Shown here: one piece after another, positions 53,834 to 62,615 of the stretch
Numbering within the stretch: position 1 is the first letter of the stretch
Layout of the letters: the number at the start of each line of letters is the position of its first letter
NCBI GenBank assembly: GCA_036392935.1
Contig: DASVWZ010000300.1
Location: 27,466-91,465 of the forward strand
Reading direction: 5' to 3'
Source: DASVWZ01 sp036392935
GTDB lineage: Bacteria > Acidobacteriota > Terriglobia > Terriglobales > Acidobacteriaceae
Length of the DNA: 64,000 nt
Translations under genes and position numbers: made by a program
Notes under the pieces: generated by a model
What the model saw: only the letters and a program-made list of their open reading frames with translations
Database searches by the model: none
Told to the model about the DNA's origin: nothing

Positions 53834-54178
53834 AACAAGCCGTCAGCCATCGGCGGTCAGTAAAACCTGAGGTTTTGGATGGAGTGGGGTCGGGCCGTCG
53901 AATTTTTTGTGAACTTAGTCGTTATAACGAGCATCTGTAAGGGCGGTGGGCTTGGGAAAGTCAAAAGCATTAACCACAGAGGACACAGAGGACCACAGAG
54001 GTATGGAAAAGACTTAACCGCAAAGGGCGCTAAGCAAGGCCGCGAAGGACGCAAAGAACGGCCAGGATTTTGGCCGTGAAGGACACGTAGGAACCTGAAG
54101 GAAAGTCAAAAGCTTTAAGCACAGAGGGCACAGAGGACCACAGAGAAAAGCAGAGCAAATCAGATAAGGAGAAAGATT
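53834..54178. repeat. Repeat-rich spacer between marR and yceI
   Basis: The 345-base gap has no gene. It holds a 45-bp direct repeat (53956-54000 and 54101-54145, 42 of 45 identical) made of GAAAGTCAAAAGC followed by CACAGAGGNCACAGAGGACC units. Between the copies are an AACCGCAAAGGGCGC-type unit and a 7-bp hairpin (ACGGCCA/TGGCCGT, 54058-54077). Similar CACAGAGG units recur near 40557, 47470, 53135, 55810 and 62485. Confidence 0.7.
53919..53930 (+). promoter_or_regulatory. Probable MarR operator upstream of yceI
   Basis: TCGTTATAACGA is a perfect 12-bp palindrome and differs by one base from the one inside the marR promoter (TTGTTATAACGA). It lies 249 bases before yceI in an AT-rich stretch. 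Confidence 0.65.
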
Positions 54179-54736
54179 ATGAATGCAGTGGTGAAACCGG
54201 AAGTGACGACCAGCACATGGAATATCGATCCCGCACATACGAATGCGCAGTTCAAGGTCAAGCATTTGATGATCTCGAACGTGAAGGGTGAATTCACCTC
54301 GGTGAAGGGCAAGGCGGAGATCAACGACGCCGACATCACCAAGTCGTATGTGGAAGCGACGATCGATACGACGTCAATCAATACGCGGGAGCCGCAGAGG
54401 GATGCGCACTTGAAGAGTGCGGATTTCTTCGATGTGGACAAGTATCCGACGATGACGTTCAAGTCGACGAGGATTTCGCGCGAAGGCGAAGATGAATTGG
54501 GCGTGGAAGGCGAACTCACGATTCACGGAGTCACTCGCAAGGTGGTGTTCGATGTGAAAGACCTAACGCCGCCGGCAAAGGATCCGTGGGGGAATACGCG
54601 GTTTGGATTTGAAGCGACGACGAAGATCAACCGGAAGGATTTCGGGTTGACCTGGAATGCGACGCTGGAGACCGGCGGCTTCATGGTGGGCGACGAGGTG
54701 ACGATCACGCTGGACGCGGAGTTTGTGAAGGCGTAA
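54179..54736 (+). CDS. YceI family protein
   Basis: A 185-residue lipocalin-like protein. TWNIDPAHTNAQFKVKHLMISNVKGEF, RDAHLKSADFFDVDKYPTMTFKSTRI and GELTIHGVTRKVVFDV are the YceI signatures. The family binds polyisoprenoid lipids; E. coli YceI is periplasmic, but no signal peptide is present here, so it is probably cytosolic. AAGGAG precedes the ATG. Followed by pirin after 71 bases. Confidence 0.93.
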   Translation: MNAVVKPEVTTSTWNIDPAHTNAQFKVKHLMISNVKGEFTSVKGKAEINDADITKSYVEATIDTTSINTREPQRDAHLKSADFFDVDKYPTMTFKSTRISREGEDELGVEGELTIHGVTRKVVFDVKDLTPPAKDPWGNTRFGFEATTKINRKDFGLTWNATLETGGFMVGDEVTITLDAEFVKA

Positions 54737-54807
54737 GAGGCAGGCGATGAATCGTTGGGCTGCGGCGAGCATCAAAATAGTGCCGTAGGTATAGGAAGAA
54801 GGAAGAT

Positions 54808-55713
54808 ATGTCACTTAGACCAGTAAAACAAGTAATTCAAACGACGCCGACGCTGGAGGGAGCGGGGGTGAAGCTGCAGCGGGCGTTTGGGTTTGGAAAA
54901 ACCAAGGAGTTCGATCCGTTTCTGTTGCTGGACGATTTCCGCAACGACAATCCGGCGGATTATCTGAAGGGATTTCCGTGGCATCCGCACCGGGGGATCG
55001 AGACGATCACGTATGTGCTGGCGGGATCGGTCGAACACGGTGACAGCCTGGGCAACAAAGGAAAGATGGGCGCGGGCGACGTGCAGTGGATGACGGCGGG
55101 CAGTGGGATTCTGCATCAGGAGATGCCGAAGGGCGACAGGCAGGGGCGCATGCACGGATTTCAGCTGTGGGCGAACCTGCCGGCGTCGCTGAAGATGACC
55201 GATCCGCGGTACCAGGATATTCCGTCGAGCGCGATTCCGGAGGTGACGGATGATGACGGCACGAAGGTGCGCGTGATCTGCGGGGACTTCTGGGGGAAGA
55301 AAGGGCCGGTCGAAGGCGTGGCGGCTGATCCGAGTTATGTGGATGTTTCGGTTCCACCGAACCAACACAAGCGGTTGAAGATCGAGCATACGCGGAACGC
55401 GTTTGCTTACGTGTTCGCGGGGTCGGGAACGTTCCGGGATGCGTCGACGCCGCGCGCGGTGTTGACGGAGAAAGTCGACATGCCGGATGCGAAGCCGGTG
55501 TATGACGTCAGCAATCACTCACTGGTGCTGTTCGATCGGGGCGATGAGATCACGGTGCAAGCGGGGCCGGAGGGGTTTCGGTTTCTGCTGGTTTCCGGCA
55601 AGCCGATTGAGGAGCCGGTGGCGTGGTACGGGCCGATCGTGATGAACACGCAGGCGGAGCTGAAGCAAGCGATGTCGGAGTTGCAGGCGGGGACGTTTAT
55701 TAAGCACGGGTGA
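54808..55713 (+). CDS. Pirin family protein
   Basis: A 301-residue bicupin. FDPFLLLDDFRNDNPADYLKGFPWHPHRGIETITYVLAGSVEHGDSLGN holds the His/His/His/Glu metal set, and MTAGSGILHQEMP completes the first cupin. Some pirins are quercetin 2,3-dioxygenases, others act as transcription cofactors. The MarR - YceI - pirin order implies a stress or electrophile response, by inference. Confidence 0.94.
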   Translation: MSLRPVKQVIQTTPTLEGAGVKLQRAFGFGKTKEFDPFLLLDDFRNDNPADYLKGFPWHPHRGIETITYVLAGSVEHGDSLGNKGKMGAGDVQWMTAGSGILHQEMPKGDRQGRMHGFQLWANLPASLKMTDPRYQDIPSSAIPEVTDDDGTKVRVICGDFWGKKGPVEGVAADPSYVDVSVPPNQHKRLKIEHTRNAFAYVFAGSGTFRDASTPRAVLTEKVDMPDAKPVYDVSNHSLVLFDRGDEITVQAGPEGFRFLLVSGKPIEEPVAWYGPIVMNTQAELKQAMSELQAGTFIKHG

Positions 55714-55721
55714 GGGCGAGC

Positions 55722-55773
55722 CGTCAGTTGTCAGTCGTCAGTCGTCAGTCGTCAGTCGTCAGTCGTCAGTCGT
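55722..55773. repeat. Tandem 7-bp repeat (GTCGTCA)n
   Basis: About seven head-to-tail GTCGTCA/GTTGTCA units follow the pirin gene directly. A related but irregular string occurs at 40470-40500. Simple-sequence repeat with no spacers, so not CRISPR. Confidence 0.85.
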
Positions 55774-55895
55774 GCCGCTTTAGATGCAGCCGCGAAAAGC
55801 AGAAGCGCTAACCACAGAGGAACGCAGAGCGGGGCGTCGTTCGGTGGGAACGGCGGCCTGTGCTTTTTGGATCGGGCAGCTTAGCTAGAATCGAC

Positions 55896-56037
55896 AAAAT
55901 CTGAAACCGCAAAGGACGCGAAGGTTGCGCGAAGGGCGCAAAGTCCGGGCGATGGAGGTGTGAGCTTGCCCGGACTGAGAAAACAGCAGATTCCTCGCAC
56001 GTCCTCGCCTGCGGCTACGGACGGCTCGGAATGACAA
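55896..56037 (+). repeat. Direct repeat flanking the 56-58 kb cassette, left copy
   Basis: The block reads AAATCTGAAACCGCAAAGGA, a GGTTGCGCGAAGG unit, a variable middle, then CAGCAGATTCCTCGC and on to CGGCTACGGACGGCTCGGAA. The last ~55 bases match 58318-58372 with one or two changes. It lies between pirin (plus) and the LamG-like gene (minus). Confidence 0.8.
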
Positions 56038-56055
56038 CGGGTGGGGAATGAATAC

Positions 56056-56090
56056 GGCACGGCTAAAGCCGTGCCCTTTCGTTTTTATTG
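56056..56090 (+). terminator. Terminator-like hairpin at the convergent junction
   Basis: GGCACGGCT-AA-AGCCGTGCC is a perfect 9-bp stem followed on the plus strand by CTTTCGTTTTTATT. It can end plus-strand transcripts from the pirin side and lies beside the stop of the minus-strand LamG-like gene. The CGGCTAAAGCCG core relates to the palindromes near 26.6 kb. Confidence 0.65.
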
Positions 56091-57236
56091 TGGGAGGTTG
56101 GAGAGGCGGCAGACGAAGCCCCAGCCGCCGCCGAGCTCGCTGATGGCGAGCACCAGTTCATTGCTACCCTTCTTTAACGGCAGATAGACGGCGTCATTTT
56201 CGGGGTTGACGATGCCGAGAAAGCCGGGATCGCGGAAGCCCTGCGCGCTGCGGCCGCGGTAGAGGATTTGTCCATTCAAGAAGACGCTGACATCGTCGCT
56301 GTAGCCGATTTCGAGCTTCTTGATTTGGTCGCGATCGGAATCGATGGTGGTGCGAGCGTAGAGCATCTTCATGCCAGGCTGGGGATCGAGGCGTTTGGAA
56401 AAATTTCCCTGAAATGTGACCGTAGGGTGCGGTGCGTCGCGGTAACGGTAGAGGGCTACTAATCCGGGCGGTTCGGCTTCGACATCCTGCCACTGGATGG
56501 CGGCGGCTTCGGTGGGAGAAAGCGGATGCTCGAGATTGCGAGCGAGGGCGTCGTAAGAAGGCGAGATGGACCACTTCGTGATCGTGTTCGGCGGCATGGG
56601 CGGAAGATGGCGCTGGAAGGGCGAATCAGGGGTGGGGCGGACTTCAAAGTTGGAAAAATAGGTATCGCCGAAGAGCACGTAGAGGGCGAGCTGGCCTTTT
56701 TGAACGCCGGTCTTGAGATCGTCGATGACGAGCGCGGGAGTGGTCATGTCTTTGACGTAGAGTGTGGCTTGCGCGCCGGTGACGGCGAGGCGTAGGTGAA
56801 ACCATTCTTCCTTGGGGATGTCGACTGCGGCGGTGAATCCGGGGCCGTTGTAGAGCTGCCAGTTGGCTCCGGTGTTGAAGACGGGTGTGTACTGGATGGC
56901 GTCGGGGAGTCCGGATTTGTGAGGGCGAAGGTAGACCCATTCGGCGGTTGCGCCGTCGTTGAGGACGCGGAATTGGAGGCCGAAGAATCCGCGCTTGCCG
57001 GAGGTGGCGACGTCGAAGTCGATGACGGCGTCGCGCATTTCGAAATCCTTGAGCACAGCCGCGCCGCCGTTGAGCCAGAGACATTTGCGGCCGAGATATT
57101 CGGCGGGTTTGGCGTTGTCCTGAAGATCCCAGCGAGGGGAATCGGGAGGGACGGAAATGGTTGGCGCGGTTTGCGCTGAGGCGGCAACGGCGAGAAACGC
57201 GCAGGCGAGAACGAATCGAATGATTGGCGTGAGCAT
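56085..57236 (-). CDS. Secreted concanavalin-A/LamG-like (DUF1080-type) protein
   Basis: A 383-residue exported protein; the signal peptide is FVLACAFLAVAASAQ. Residues about 30-200 have the jelly-roll pattern of LamG/DUF1080 domains: EMRDAVIDFDVATSGKRGFFGLQFRVLNDG, EWVYLRPHKSG, WFHLRLAVTGAQATLYV, DTYFSNFEVRP. Residues about 285-383 form a second beta domain (KLEIGYSDDVSVFLNGQILY..GSNELVLAISELGGGWGF), like sugar-binding domains of glycosidases. No catalytic residues are seen. It lies 3 bases after the esterase gene and is co-transcribed. Confidence 0.72.
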   Translation of the reverse strand: MLTPIIRFVLACAFLAVAASAQTAPTISVPPDSPRWDLQDNAKPAEYLGRKCLWLNGGAAVLKDFEMRDAVIDFDVATSGKRGFFGLQFRVLNDGATAEWVYLRPHKSGLPDAIQYTPVFNTGANWQLYNGPGFTAAVDIPKEEWFHLRLAVTGAQATLYVKDMTTPALVIDDLKTGVQKGQLALYVLFGDTYFSNFEVRPTPDSPFQRHLPPMPPNTITKWSISPSYDALARNLEHPLSPTEAAAIQWQDVEAEPPGLVALYRYRDAPHPTVTFQGNFSKRLDPQPGMKMLYARTTIDSDRDQIKKLEIGYSDDVSVFLNGQILYRGRSAQGFRDPGFLGIVNPENDAVYLPLKKGSNELVLAISELGGGWGFVCRLSNLPQ

Positions 57237-57239
57237 AGG

Positions 57240-58145
57240 TTAGGTGTGCTGGGCGAAGAGCCATTTGAGGAGTTCGGGCTCGGTGTAAGCCCACTCCCAG
57301 ACATTGTGATCGACGGCTTCGTACTCGGTATAGAGAGGATGTCCTCCGGCTTTGCGGCGGGCAGCGATGCGATCGCGGGAGATGGAGACGGGGACGGTCT
57401 GATCGGCGGCGCCGTGGAAACACCAGACGGGAGTGGCGAGCGAACGGGCAGGGTCGTCGAGCGAGGGGCTGCCGCAGAGAGGAACAGCGGCGGCGAAGAA
57501 CTTTTCGCGGTTGGTGAGCATGTTCCAGACGCCGGCGCCACCCATGGATTGTCCGGTGACGTAGATGCGGTGGGGATCGATGGGCAGCTCGCGGCAGAGT
57601 GTGTCGACAAGCGCGAGGGCGACACGAGAGCCATCACCGAGGCCGGGCAATTGCTTTGCTTCACCTTCGGTTTGGGTGAGATCGTAGCGGCACCATCCGC
57701 GATCGGTTTGCGGGGCGATGACATAGCAAGGGAAGTTTTTCTGATTTTCGGGAAGCAGGAAGACGCGGGTACCGAAGACGTTGCCGAAGCTGAGTTGTTT
57801 GAGGTTGTCGTCGCCGAGTCCGCCGCTGCCGTGAAGGTAGATGACGAGGGGGAGCTTGCCGGTGGCTGAGGGGCGGTAAAGGCGGTAGGGCATGGTCCAG
57901 TCACTTTTGAAGGTGCGGGCTTCATAGAGCTTTTCAAGGCCGTCGGATTTTTTCTGGAAGGCTTCGATCAGGGCGCGGCGTTGGGGTGAAGTGGGCGCGC
58001 CGGGTGCGAGGGGCGGGGTGGGATCGGTTTTGGAGTTTGGGGATTCGGCGGCAAGGCTTGAGAAGTTGGGTGCGAGGCGAGCGGCAAACAGCCCGGCGAC
58101 AGAGGCTGAGGTCAACAGGCGGACTGCATCACGGCGTGTGATCAT
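57240..58145 (-). CDS. Secreted alpha/beta hydrolase (prolyl-oligopeptidase/esterase-like)
   Basis: A 301-residue protein. A Tat-like start (MITRRDAVRLLTSASVAGLF) precedes an alpha/beta core: LPLVIYLHGSGGLGDDN (oxyanion loop), GQSMGGAGVWNML (nucleophile Ser), CFHGAADQTVPVSISRD (Asp), and DHNVWEWAY (His). This resembles phospholipase/carboxylesterase or feruloyl-esterase-like enzymes used on plant polymers. It pairs with the LamG-like protein, and both lie between the long direct repeats. Confidence 0.8.
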   Translation of the reverse strand: MITRRDAVRLLTSASVAGLFAARLAPNFSSLAAESPNSKTDPTPPLAPGAPTSPQRRALIEAFQKKSDGLEKLYEARTFKSDWTMPYRLYRPSATGKLPLVIYLHGSGGLGDDNLKQLSFGNVFGTRVFLLPENQKNFPCYVIAPQTDRGWCRYDLTQTEGEAKQLPGLGDGSRVALALVDTLCRELPIDPHRIYVTGQSMGGAGVWNMLTNREKFFAAAVPLCGSPSLDDPARSLATPVWCFHGAADQTVPVSISRDRIAARRKAGGHPLYTEYEAVDHNVWEWAYTEPELLKWLFAQHT

Positions 58146-58255
58146 CTATCCTCCCGGTTTTGAGGTGCGCACTCATAATTATGGACGGGCGAGCGGGGAA
58201 ATGGGGAGCAGGGGTGGGGACGCGCTCCGACAGCTGGCAGCTGCGCTCAGCGAAA

Positions 58256-58372
58256 AAATCTGAAATCGCAAAGGACGCCAAGGTTGCGCGAAGGACACTG
58301 AGTTTGCAACCGGGGAGCCAGCAGATTCCTCGCGCGTCCTCGCCTGCGGCTACGGACGGCTCGGAATGACAA
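58256..58372 (+). repeat. Direct repeat flanking the 56-58 kb cassette, right copy
   Basis: It has the same order as 55896-56037: AAATCTGAAATCGCAAAGGA, GGTTGCGCGAAGG, variable middle, then CAGCAGATTCCTCGC up to CGGCTCGGAATGACAA. It is about 25 bases shorter in the middle. The 58146-58452 gap holds only this repeat and the terminator. Confidence 0.8.
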
Positions 58373-58400
58373 TGTATGGGGGATCACGGTTTCTTAAGAG

Positions 58401-58438
58401 AAACGGCCAGGAATTGCTTCCTGGCCGTTTGGTTTTTT
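58401..58438. terminator. Strong 13-bp terminator hairpin
   Basis: AAACGGCCAGGAA-TTGC-TTCCTGGCCGTTT is a perfect 13-bp stem, followed on the plus strand by GGTTTTTT. It lies 15 bases beyond the stop of the minus-strand phosphoesterase and insulates the esterase cassette from it; minus-strand read-out has only the stem T's. Confidence 0.75.
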
Positions 58439-58452
58439 CTGGCGTCTGAACG

Positions 58453-60591
58453 CTAGAAGTGGAATGCGCCGAACAGGTCACTCAACGCCGGGCCATTGAC
58501 TGGAACATAGGGGTTGCCAGGTTTGGTGACCGGGTTGGGGAAATTGTCGCGGCTGCGGTAGGTGATGGTGCCGATGTTCCAGTTGCGCTCGATGAATTTG
58601 TCGATGGAAACGTGGTCGGCATAGTCGTGAGTGATGTGACCGCCGGTCGAGTACTTGGAAACGACCAGCAGCGGGATGCGGGTGCCATCGCCGAAGAAGT
58701 CAACGGGCTGCACGTAGCCGGAGTCATAGTAACCCCCGCCTTCGTCGAAGGTGATGAAGATCGCGGTGTCATCCCAATATGGCGAGTTCTGCACCATATC
58801 GATGATCTTCTTGCAGTAGAGTTCGAAGACGTTGAGCTTCGAGGAGGATGGGTGACCGTCGGAGTAGCCGCTGGGCTTGGTGATGGAGACGGCGGGCAAG
58901 GTGCCAGTGGCGATGTCGGAGTAGAGGTTGAGCACGTCCTGAATGTGTTCTGAAACCTGCGCCGGGTTCGACATGATGGCCGTGTCGTACTGGAACGGGT
59001 TGCAGATGTTGCAGTATTCGTCGGCATTGGGGCCGTTGGTTCCGTAGTTCAACTGGTATGGGTCGTTGACGTAGTTGTTCCAGTGATCGCCGTAGTACTT
59101 CCAGGAAATGTTGCTGGCGTTGAGGTTGGTGCCGATGCTGGCCACCGAGGACGGCGGAAGCGTGAACGGCGTGTTGTTGACGTTGTGGTCGATGTAGGCG
59201 TTCTTACCGTTGCCGAACCAGCCGGGGTTGTAGTTGTTGAGGAGGTAGTAGTGGCCGGGTTCGCAGTGCGGGTCAACGCCGATGTTCTTCAAGTAACGGA
59301 CGACGGGGCCGACTCCGGGCTGCTTGGTATCGAAGCAGTTGCTGTACGATCCGCCGCCGTAGACCGCAGAACCGTAGCCGCCGCCACCGTAGCCATCCTG
59401 CTTCCACCAGTTGTTGGTGTTCGACTGCGTATTCGGGTCTTCGACTTCGGCGACCACGCCGGCGTTGGGCGTGCCCTTCCACACTTCCACGTTGTTGGGT
59501 GGTGTGGCGGGGAGTCCGTTGGAAGAGCTGAACCAGAGGGCATCGGCGTGGCCGAGCATGATGTGATTTGCGCCAGTGCCACCGAGAACGGACTGGTGGA
59601 AGTTGTCGCTCATGGTGTATTTGTCGGCGAGGCTGTTGAAGTAAGGAGCATCGCCCTGCTGCACGTTGTAGAAGGCGAGCGAAGTGGACCCTTCGCCGGT
59701 GGTCTGTGCGTCAGGAATATTGGGGTTGTAGTTGTAGGTGAAGCAGGGAGTCTGACCACCGTTTTCGGAGCAGAGCGGCGGCTGCGTGTTGCCGTTGTTG
59801 CCGGCGCCGATGGAGACTTCCACATAGGAGAACAGTTGTGCGTTGCAACCAGAGGGATTGTTGGGGGTGGCGCGGGATGCGGAGCAATTCAATTGCTGCT
59901 GCATCTGGTAGAAGCGATGGACCGGGCTGGCAGCGTACGCGTTGTAGGGGAAGGTGGAAGCGTTGGTGATCTGGAACGGGCCAGCCGGCAAGGTGTTGAC
60001 GTCGGCGATACGAGTGTCCGGCGTGCGGCTGGTTTGTCCAGTACCGCCGCTGGCCAAAGCTGCGCCCTGGCCGGCGGGCAATCCGGGTTCGGAAACTTCA
60101 GCGCACTGAGCCGGAGTGAGCGAAGGCTGTGAGGGGCAGGCGGGTGATCCGGAGAAATAGCCGTACTGTTCGGACGGGCCGCCCGCGAGTGGCGAGGGCA
60201 GAGTGTTGTTGGGGTATTCCTGCGTGGGCGGGCTCAGTTCGAAGACATCCGACTGAGTAGCGAACAACTGCTGGGCCTGGCTGAAATTCGGGCCAGGAAT
60301 GGCGTTTTTGCTGCCATCCAATGCGATGATGCCTTCGGAGAGCAGGTTGTTGATCTTGTCCGCGCTCTTCGGCACGTAAGTGGCGAAAACGTGATCGAAG
60401 CTGCGATTTTCGCCGATGATGACGATAACGTGCTTGATCGGGGTGACGGTCTTGGCGTCCGCCGGCTTGACGGGTTTGGGTTGAGCCGCGCTGGCGAAGG
60501 GCGCGCAGATGGCAAATTGGGCCACAGCAAGTGTTGCCAGCCCAAAGCGCAAATAATGCACTCCCTTTGAGACAACAGATGTGAGACTCAT
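58453..60591 (-). CDS. Secreted phosphoesterase (phospholipase C / acid phosphatase family)
   Basis: A 712-residue exported protein with a signal peptide (FGLATLAVAQFAICAPFASA) and GGAGGAACA before the ATG. IKHVIVIIGENRSFDHVFATY holds the catalytic metal-binding Glu-Asn of PF04185. SDNFHQSVLGGTGANHIML, ITFDEGGGYYDSGYV and PLLVVSKYSTGGHITHDYADHVSIDKFIERNW carry later metal ligands. Acidobacterial members are much longer than bacterial PLC because of loops rich in Asn, Gly and Tyr, as here (about 385-440). It lies 91 bases after the multicopper oxidase. Confidence 0.88.
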   Translation of the reverse strand: MSLTSVVSKGVHYLRFGLATLAVAQFAICAPFASAAQPKPVKPADAKTVTPIKHVIVIIGENRSFDHVFATYVPKSADKINNLLSEGIIALDGSKNAIPGPNFSQAQQLFATQSDVFELSPPTQEYPNNTLPSPLAGGPSEQYGYFSGSPACPSQPSLTPAQCAEVSEPGLPAGQGAALASGGTGQTSRTPDTRIADVNTLPAGPFQITNASTFPYNAYAASPVHRFYQMQQQLNCSASRATPNNPSGCNAQLFSYVEVSIGAGNNGNTQPPLCSENGGQTPCFTYNYNPNIPDAQTTGEGSTSLAFYNVQQGDAPYFNSLADKYTMSDNFHQSVLGGTGANHIMLGHADALWFSSSNGLPATPPNNVEVWKGTPNAGVVAEVEDPNTQSNTNNWWKQDGYGGGGYGSAVYGGGSYSNCFDTKQPGVGPVVRYLKNIGVDPHCEPGHYYLLNNYNPGWFGNGKNAYIDHNVNNTPFTLPPSSVASIGTNLNASNISWKYYGDHWNNYVNDPYQLNYGTNGPNADEYCNICNPFQYDTAIMSNPAQVSEHIQDVLNLYSDIATGTLPAVSITKPSGYSDGHPSSSKLNVFELYCKKIIDMVQNSPYWDDTAIFITFDEGGGYYDSGYVQPVDFFGDGTRIPLLVVSKYSTGGHITHDYADHVSIDKFIERNWNIGTITYRSRDNFPNPVTKPGNPYVPVNGPALSDLFGAFHF

Positions 60592-60682
60592 TGTTCCTCC
60601 TGTTTTTTTCTTCGGTTCGTGTTGCTGTTGGTTTGGTCGCCGAAGGAATTTGGCGCGTTCGCTGGAGCCGTATGTTTGCAGC

Positions 60683-62410
60683 TTACGGTTCGACGCGAAT
60701 CAACCCCATCATTCCTCCGTCTTCGTGTTCTAAAAGGTGGCAGTGGTACAGAAAGTCGCCGATGGTGTTGGGATCGCGGAAGTCCATCCGCACCACCACG
60801 CGCGGGTACGCCAGTGTTCTGCCGATGTAGTAGGGAACGTTGACGGTATCGCGGAGAAAGGGTTCGCTGACGGGCCGGCCGCCGTATTCAAGCAGCAGGA
60901 AATGCAACTGATGAATGTGGAAAGCGTGCAGCTCGCTGGAGCGATTTTCGATAATCCAGTCTTCCGCCGTGCCCTGTTTAACGGTGATGTTGGGAACGCC
61001 GGATTTGGGATCGAAGACTTGCGGCGTTTGGCCATCGACGGTCAGGTAGAACTCGGTGGCGCTGTTGGGATTGTTGGGTTCGAGGAGTTTTTCAGAGAAG
61101 TAAAGATGGCGGGTGCGGACAGGGGTTACGCTTCCGAGCCAGGGAAGTTGCGAGGGGGCCAGCGGTTTGGGCGTTGCGTCGAGCTGGATGGTGGGTTCGG
61201 GCGCGTCTTTCGATGCCGTAATGGTTGCCAGTGTGCGATTGGGGTCGTTTTCGCCGCCGGGGCCGGTATCGACGGTTCGGGTTACGAGAAGCGCGGGGAC
61301 GCCTTGCGGTGGGCCTTTGACGATGAATTCGACGCGCGCTCCGGGCGGGACGCCAAGGTGGTTCTGCCAATCGATGAAATCGGCTGCGAGGCCGCTGGTG
61401 TTGAGGGGAACACCATCGATTGCGACCAAACCGAGTTGCTGCGGCTGGCGATCGAAGAGAACGGCGAGATTAAGGTAAGTGATGCCTGAGGCGTTGACGA
61501 CTCGCCACAGCTGCTGCTCGTCAGGCTTCATTTCGATGGAGGCAGGCGGGTAGTCGGGGTAGGGTACGGGGACAAAATTGATGGAGAGATCTTTGGCGGG
61601 CTTGCCGAATCCGGTGCCGGTGTTGGCGGCGTCGCCGTCGCGGTCGAAAAGCATTTTGGGAACGACGGGTTCTGATTTCGATGGCGGCGCATCGGGATTG
61701 AGCAGATTTTGATCGCGGATGATGAGGACGCGTTCGGGCAAACCGGCGACGGCTTTATCGGCGCGCTCGAGGCCTTCGACGATAATCGCGCCGGAAGCGC
61801 CACCGAGGACCTGCTCTTTGGTGAATCCATGAATGTGGGGGTGATACCAGTAGAGGCCGGGTGGGGAACTATCTGGAATCCGGAAGCGGTATTCGAAGGG
61901 CTTGTCTCCGGGTTGGATTGAGGTGTGGATGACGTCATCCTGGTGACAGGTGGGAGGGATGGTCAGGCCGTGAAAGTGGAGGTTGGTAGACTGGCGCGTC
62001 ATTGTTCCGCTGGCGCTGCACAGGTTTTTGTCGATGTTCATCTCCATTTGCATGGGCTGCGCAGCGGAGGGTCCGTCGAAACTGGCGAGGGCGTTTTTTA
62101 GAGTAAGGACGACGAGGTCGCCGGGGTTCACGCGAAGGGTGGGCGATTCGTTGCCGGCGGAATCGATGAAGCAGTAGCGGGTTGAGCCGTCTTTTTGCTT
62201 TTGGTTGTGAGCGGTGAGGTCAAGTTTCAGCACACCGTTAAGGCTGCGAAGATTCTCGGGATCAGTGACGAGGCTGCCGATGGAGGGGCGCGGGCAGATC
62301 TCGGAGCGAGACTGCGCAAGCAGCGCCGGCGGCGAAGCGGCGAAGCAGGCACAGGCGAACAGAATTGTGAGGATCCGAAAGGCCGCACAATGCGGCCCGA
62401 TAAACTTCAT
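60683..62410 (-). CDS. Multicopper oxidase family protein
   Basis: A 575-residue secreted laccase-like protein with a signal (FACACFAASPPALLAQ). Copper sites are complete: HFHGLT, WYHPHIHG, HAFHIHQLHF and HCHLLEHEDGGM (T1 Cys-His with Met axial ligand). The spread of cupredoxin domains fits bilirubin-oxidase/CotA-type or metal-oxidising enzymes. A co-transcribed phosphoesterase follows. Substrate unknown; copper resistance or phenolic oxidation are both possible. Confidence 0.93.
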   Translation of the reverse strand: MKFIGPHCAAFRILTILFACACFAASPPALLAQSRSEICPRPSIGSLVTDPENLRSLNGVLKLDLTAHNQKQKDGSTRYCFIDSAGNESPTLRVNPGDLVVLTLKNALASFDGPSAAQPMQMEMNIDKNLCSASGTMTRQSTNLHFHGLTIPPTCHQDDVIHTSIQPGDKPFEYRFRIPDSSPPGLYWYHPHIHGFTKEQVLGGASGAIIVEGLERADKAVAGLPERVLIIRDQNLLNPDAPPSKSEPVVPKMLFDRDGDAANTGTGFGKPAKDLSINFVPVPYPDYPPASIEMKPDEQQLWRVVNASGITYLNLAVLFDRQPQQLGLVAIDGVPLNTSGLAADFIDWQNHLGVPPGARVEFIVKGPPQGVPALLVTRTVDTGPGGENDPNRTLATITASKDAPEPTIQLDATPKPLAPSQLPWLGSVTPVRTRHLYFSEKLLEPNNPNSATEFYLTVDGQTPQVFDPKSGVPNITVKQGTAEDWIIENRSSELHAFHIHQLHFLLLEYGGRPVSEPFLRDTVNVPYYIGRTLAYPRVVVRMDFRDPNTIGDFLYHCHLLEHEDGGMMGLIRVEP

Positions 62411-62615
62411 TCGATTTCCTTTGAGCAGAGGCGTTCAACGCCATCCCCAGCGGAACAAGATTGCCACTTGAATGTGACGACAGAGCCACAGAGAGATTAA
62501 TGTTCGTTAAATCGATTGAAGAGCGGTGTACGGGAAATACTGTAGGGCGTCCGTTGGGCTGCGTGGCGAGCCGCGGCGCGGAATGCAGAAGTCAGAAGTC
62601 AGAGTGCAGGACGGC

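Noticed and set aside
55722..55773. Possible CRISPR array
   Set aside because: Units are 7 bp head-to-tail with no spacers and no cas genes nearby.
59083..60132. 349-codon plus-strand frame opposite the phosphoesterase
   Set aside because: Antisense shadow; Val/Gly-rich translation without a family match.
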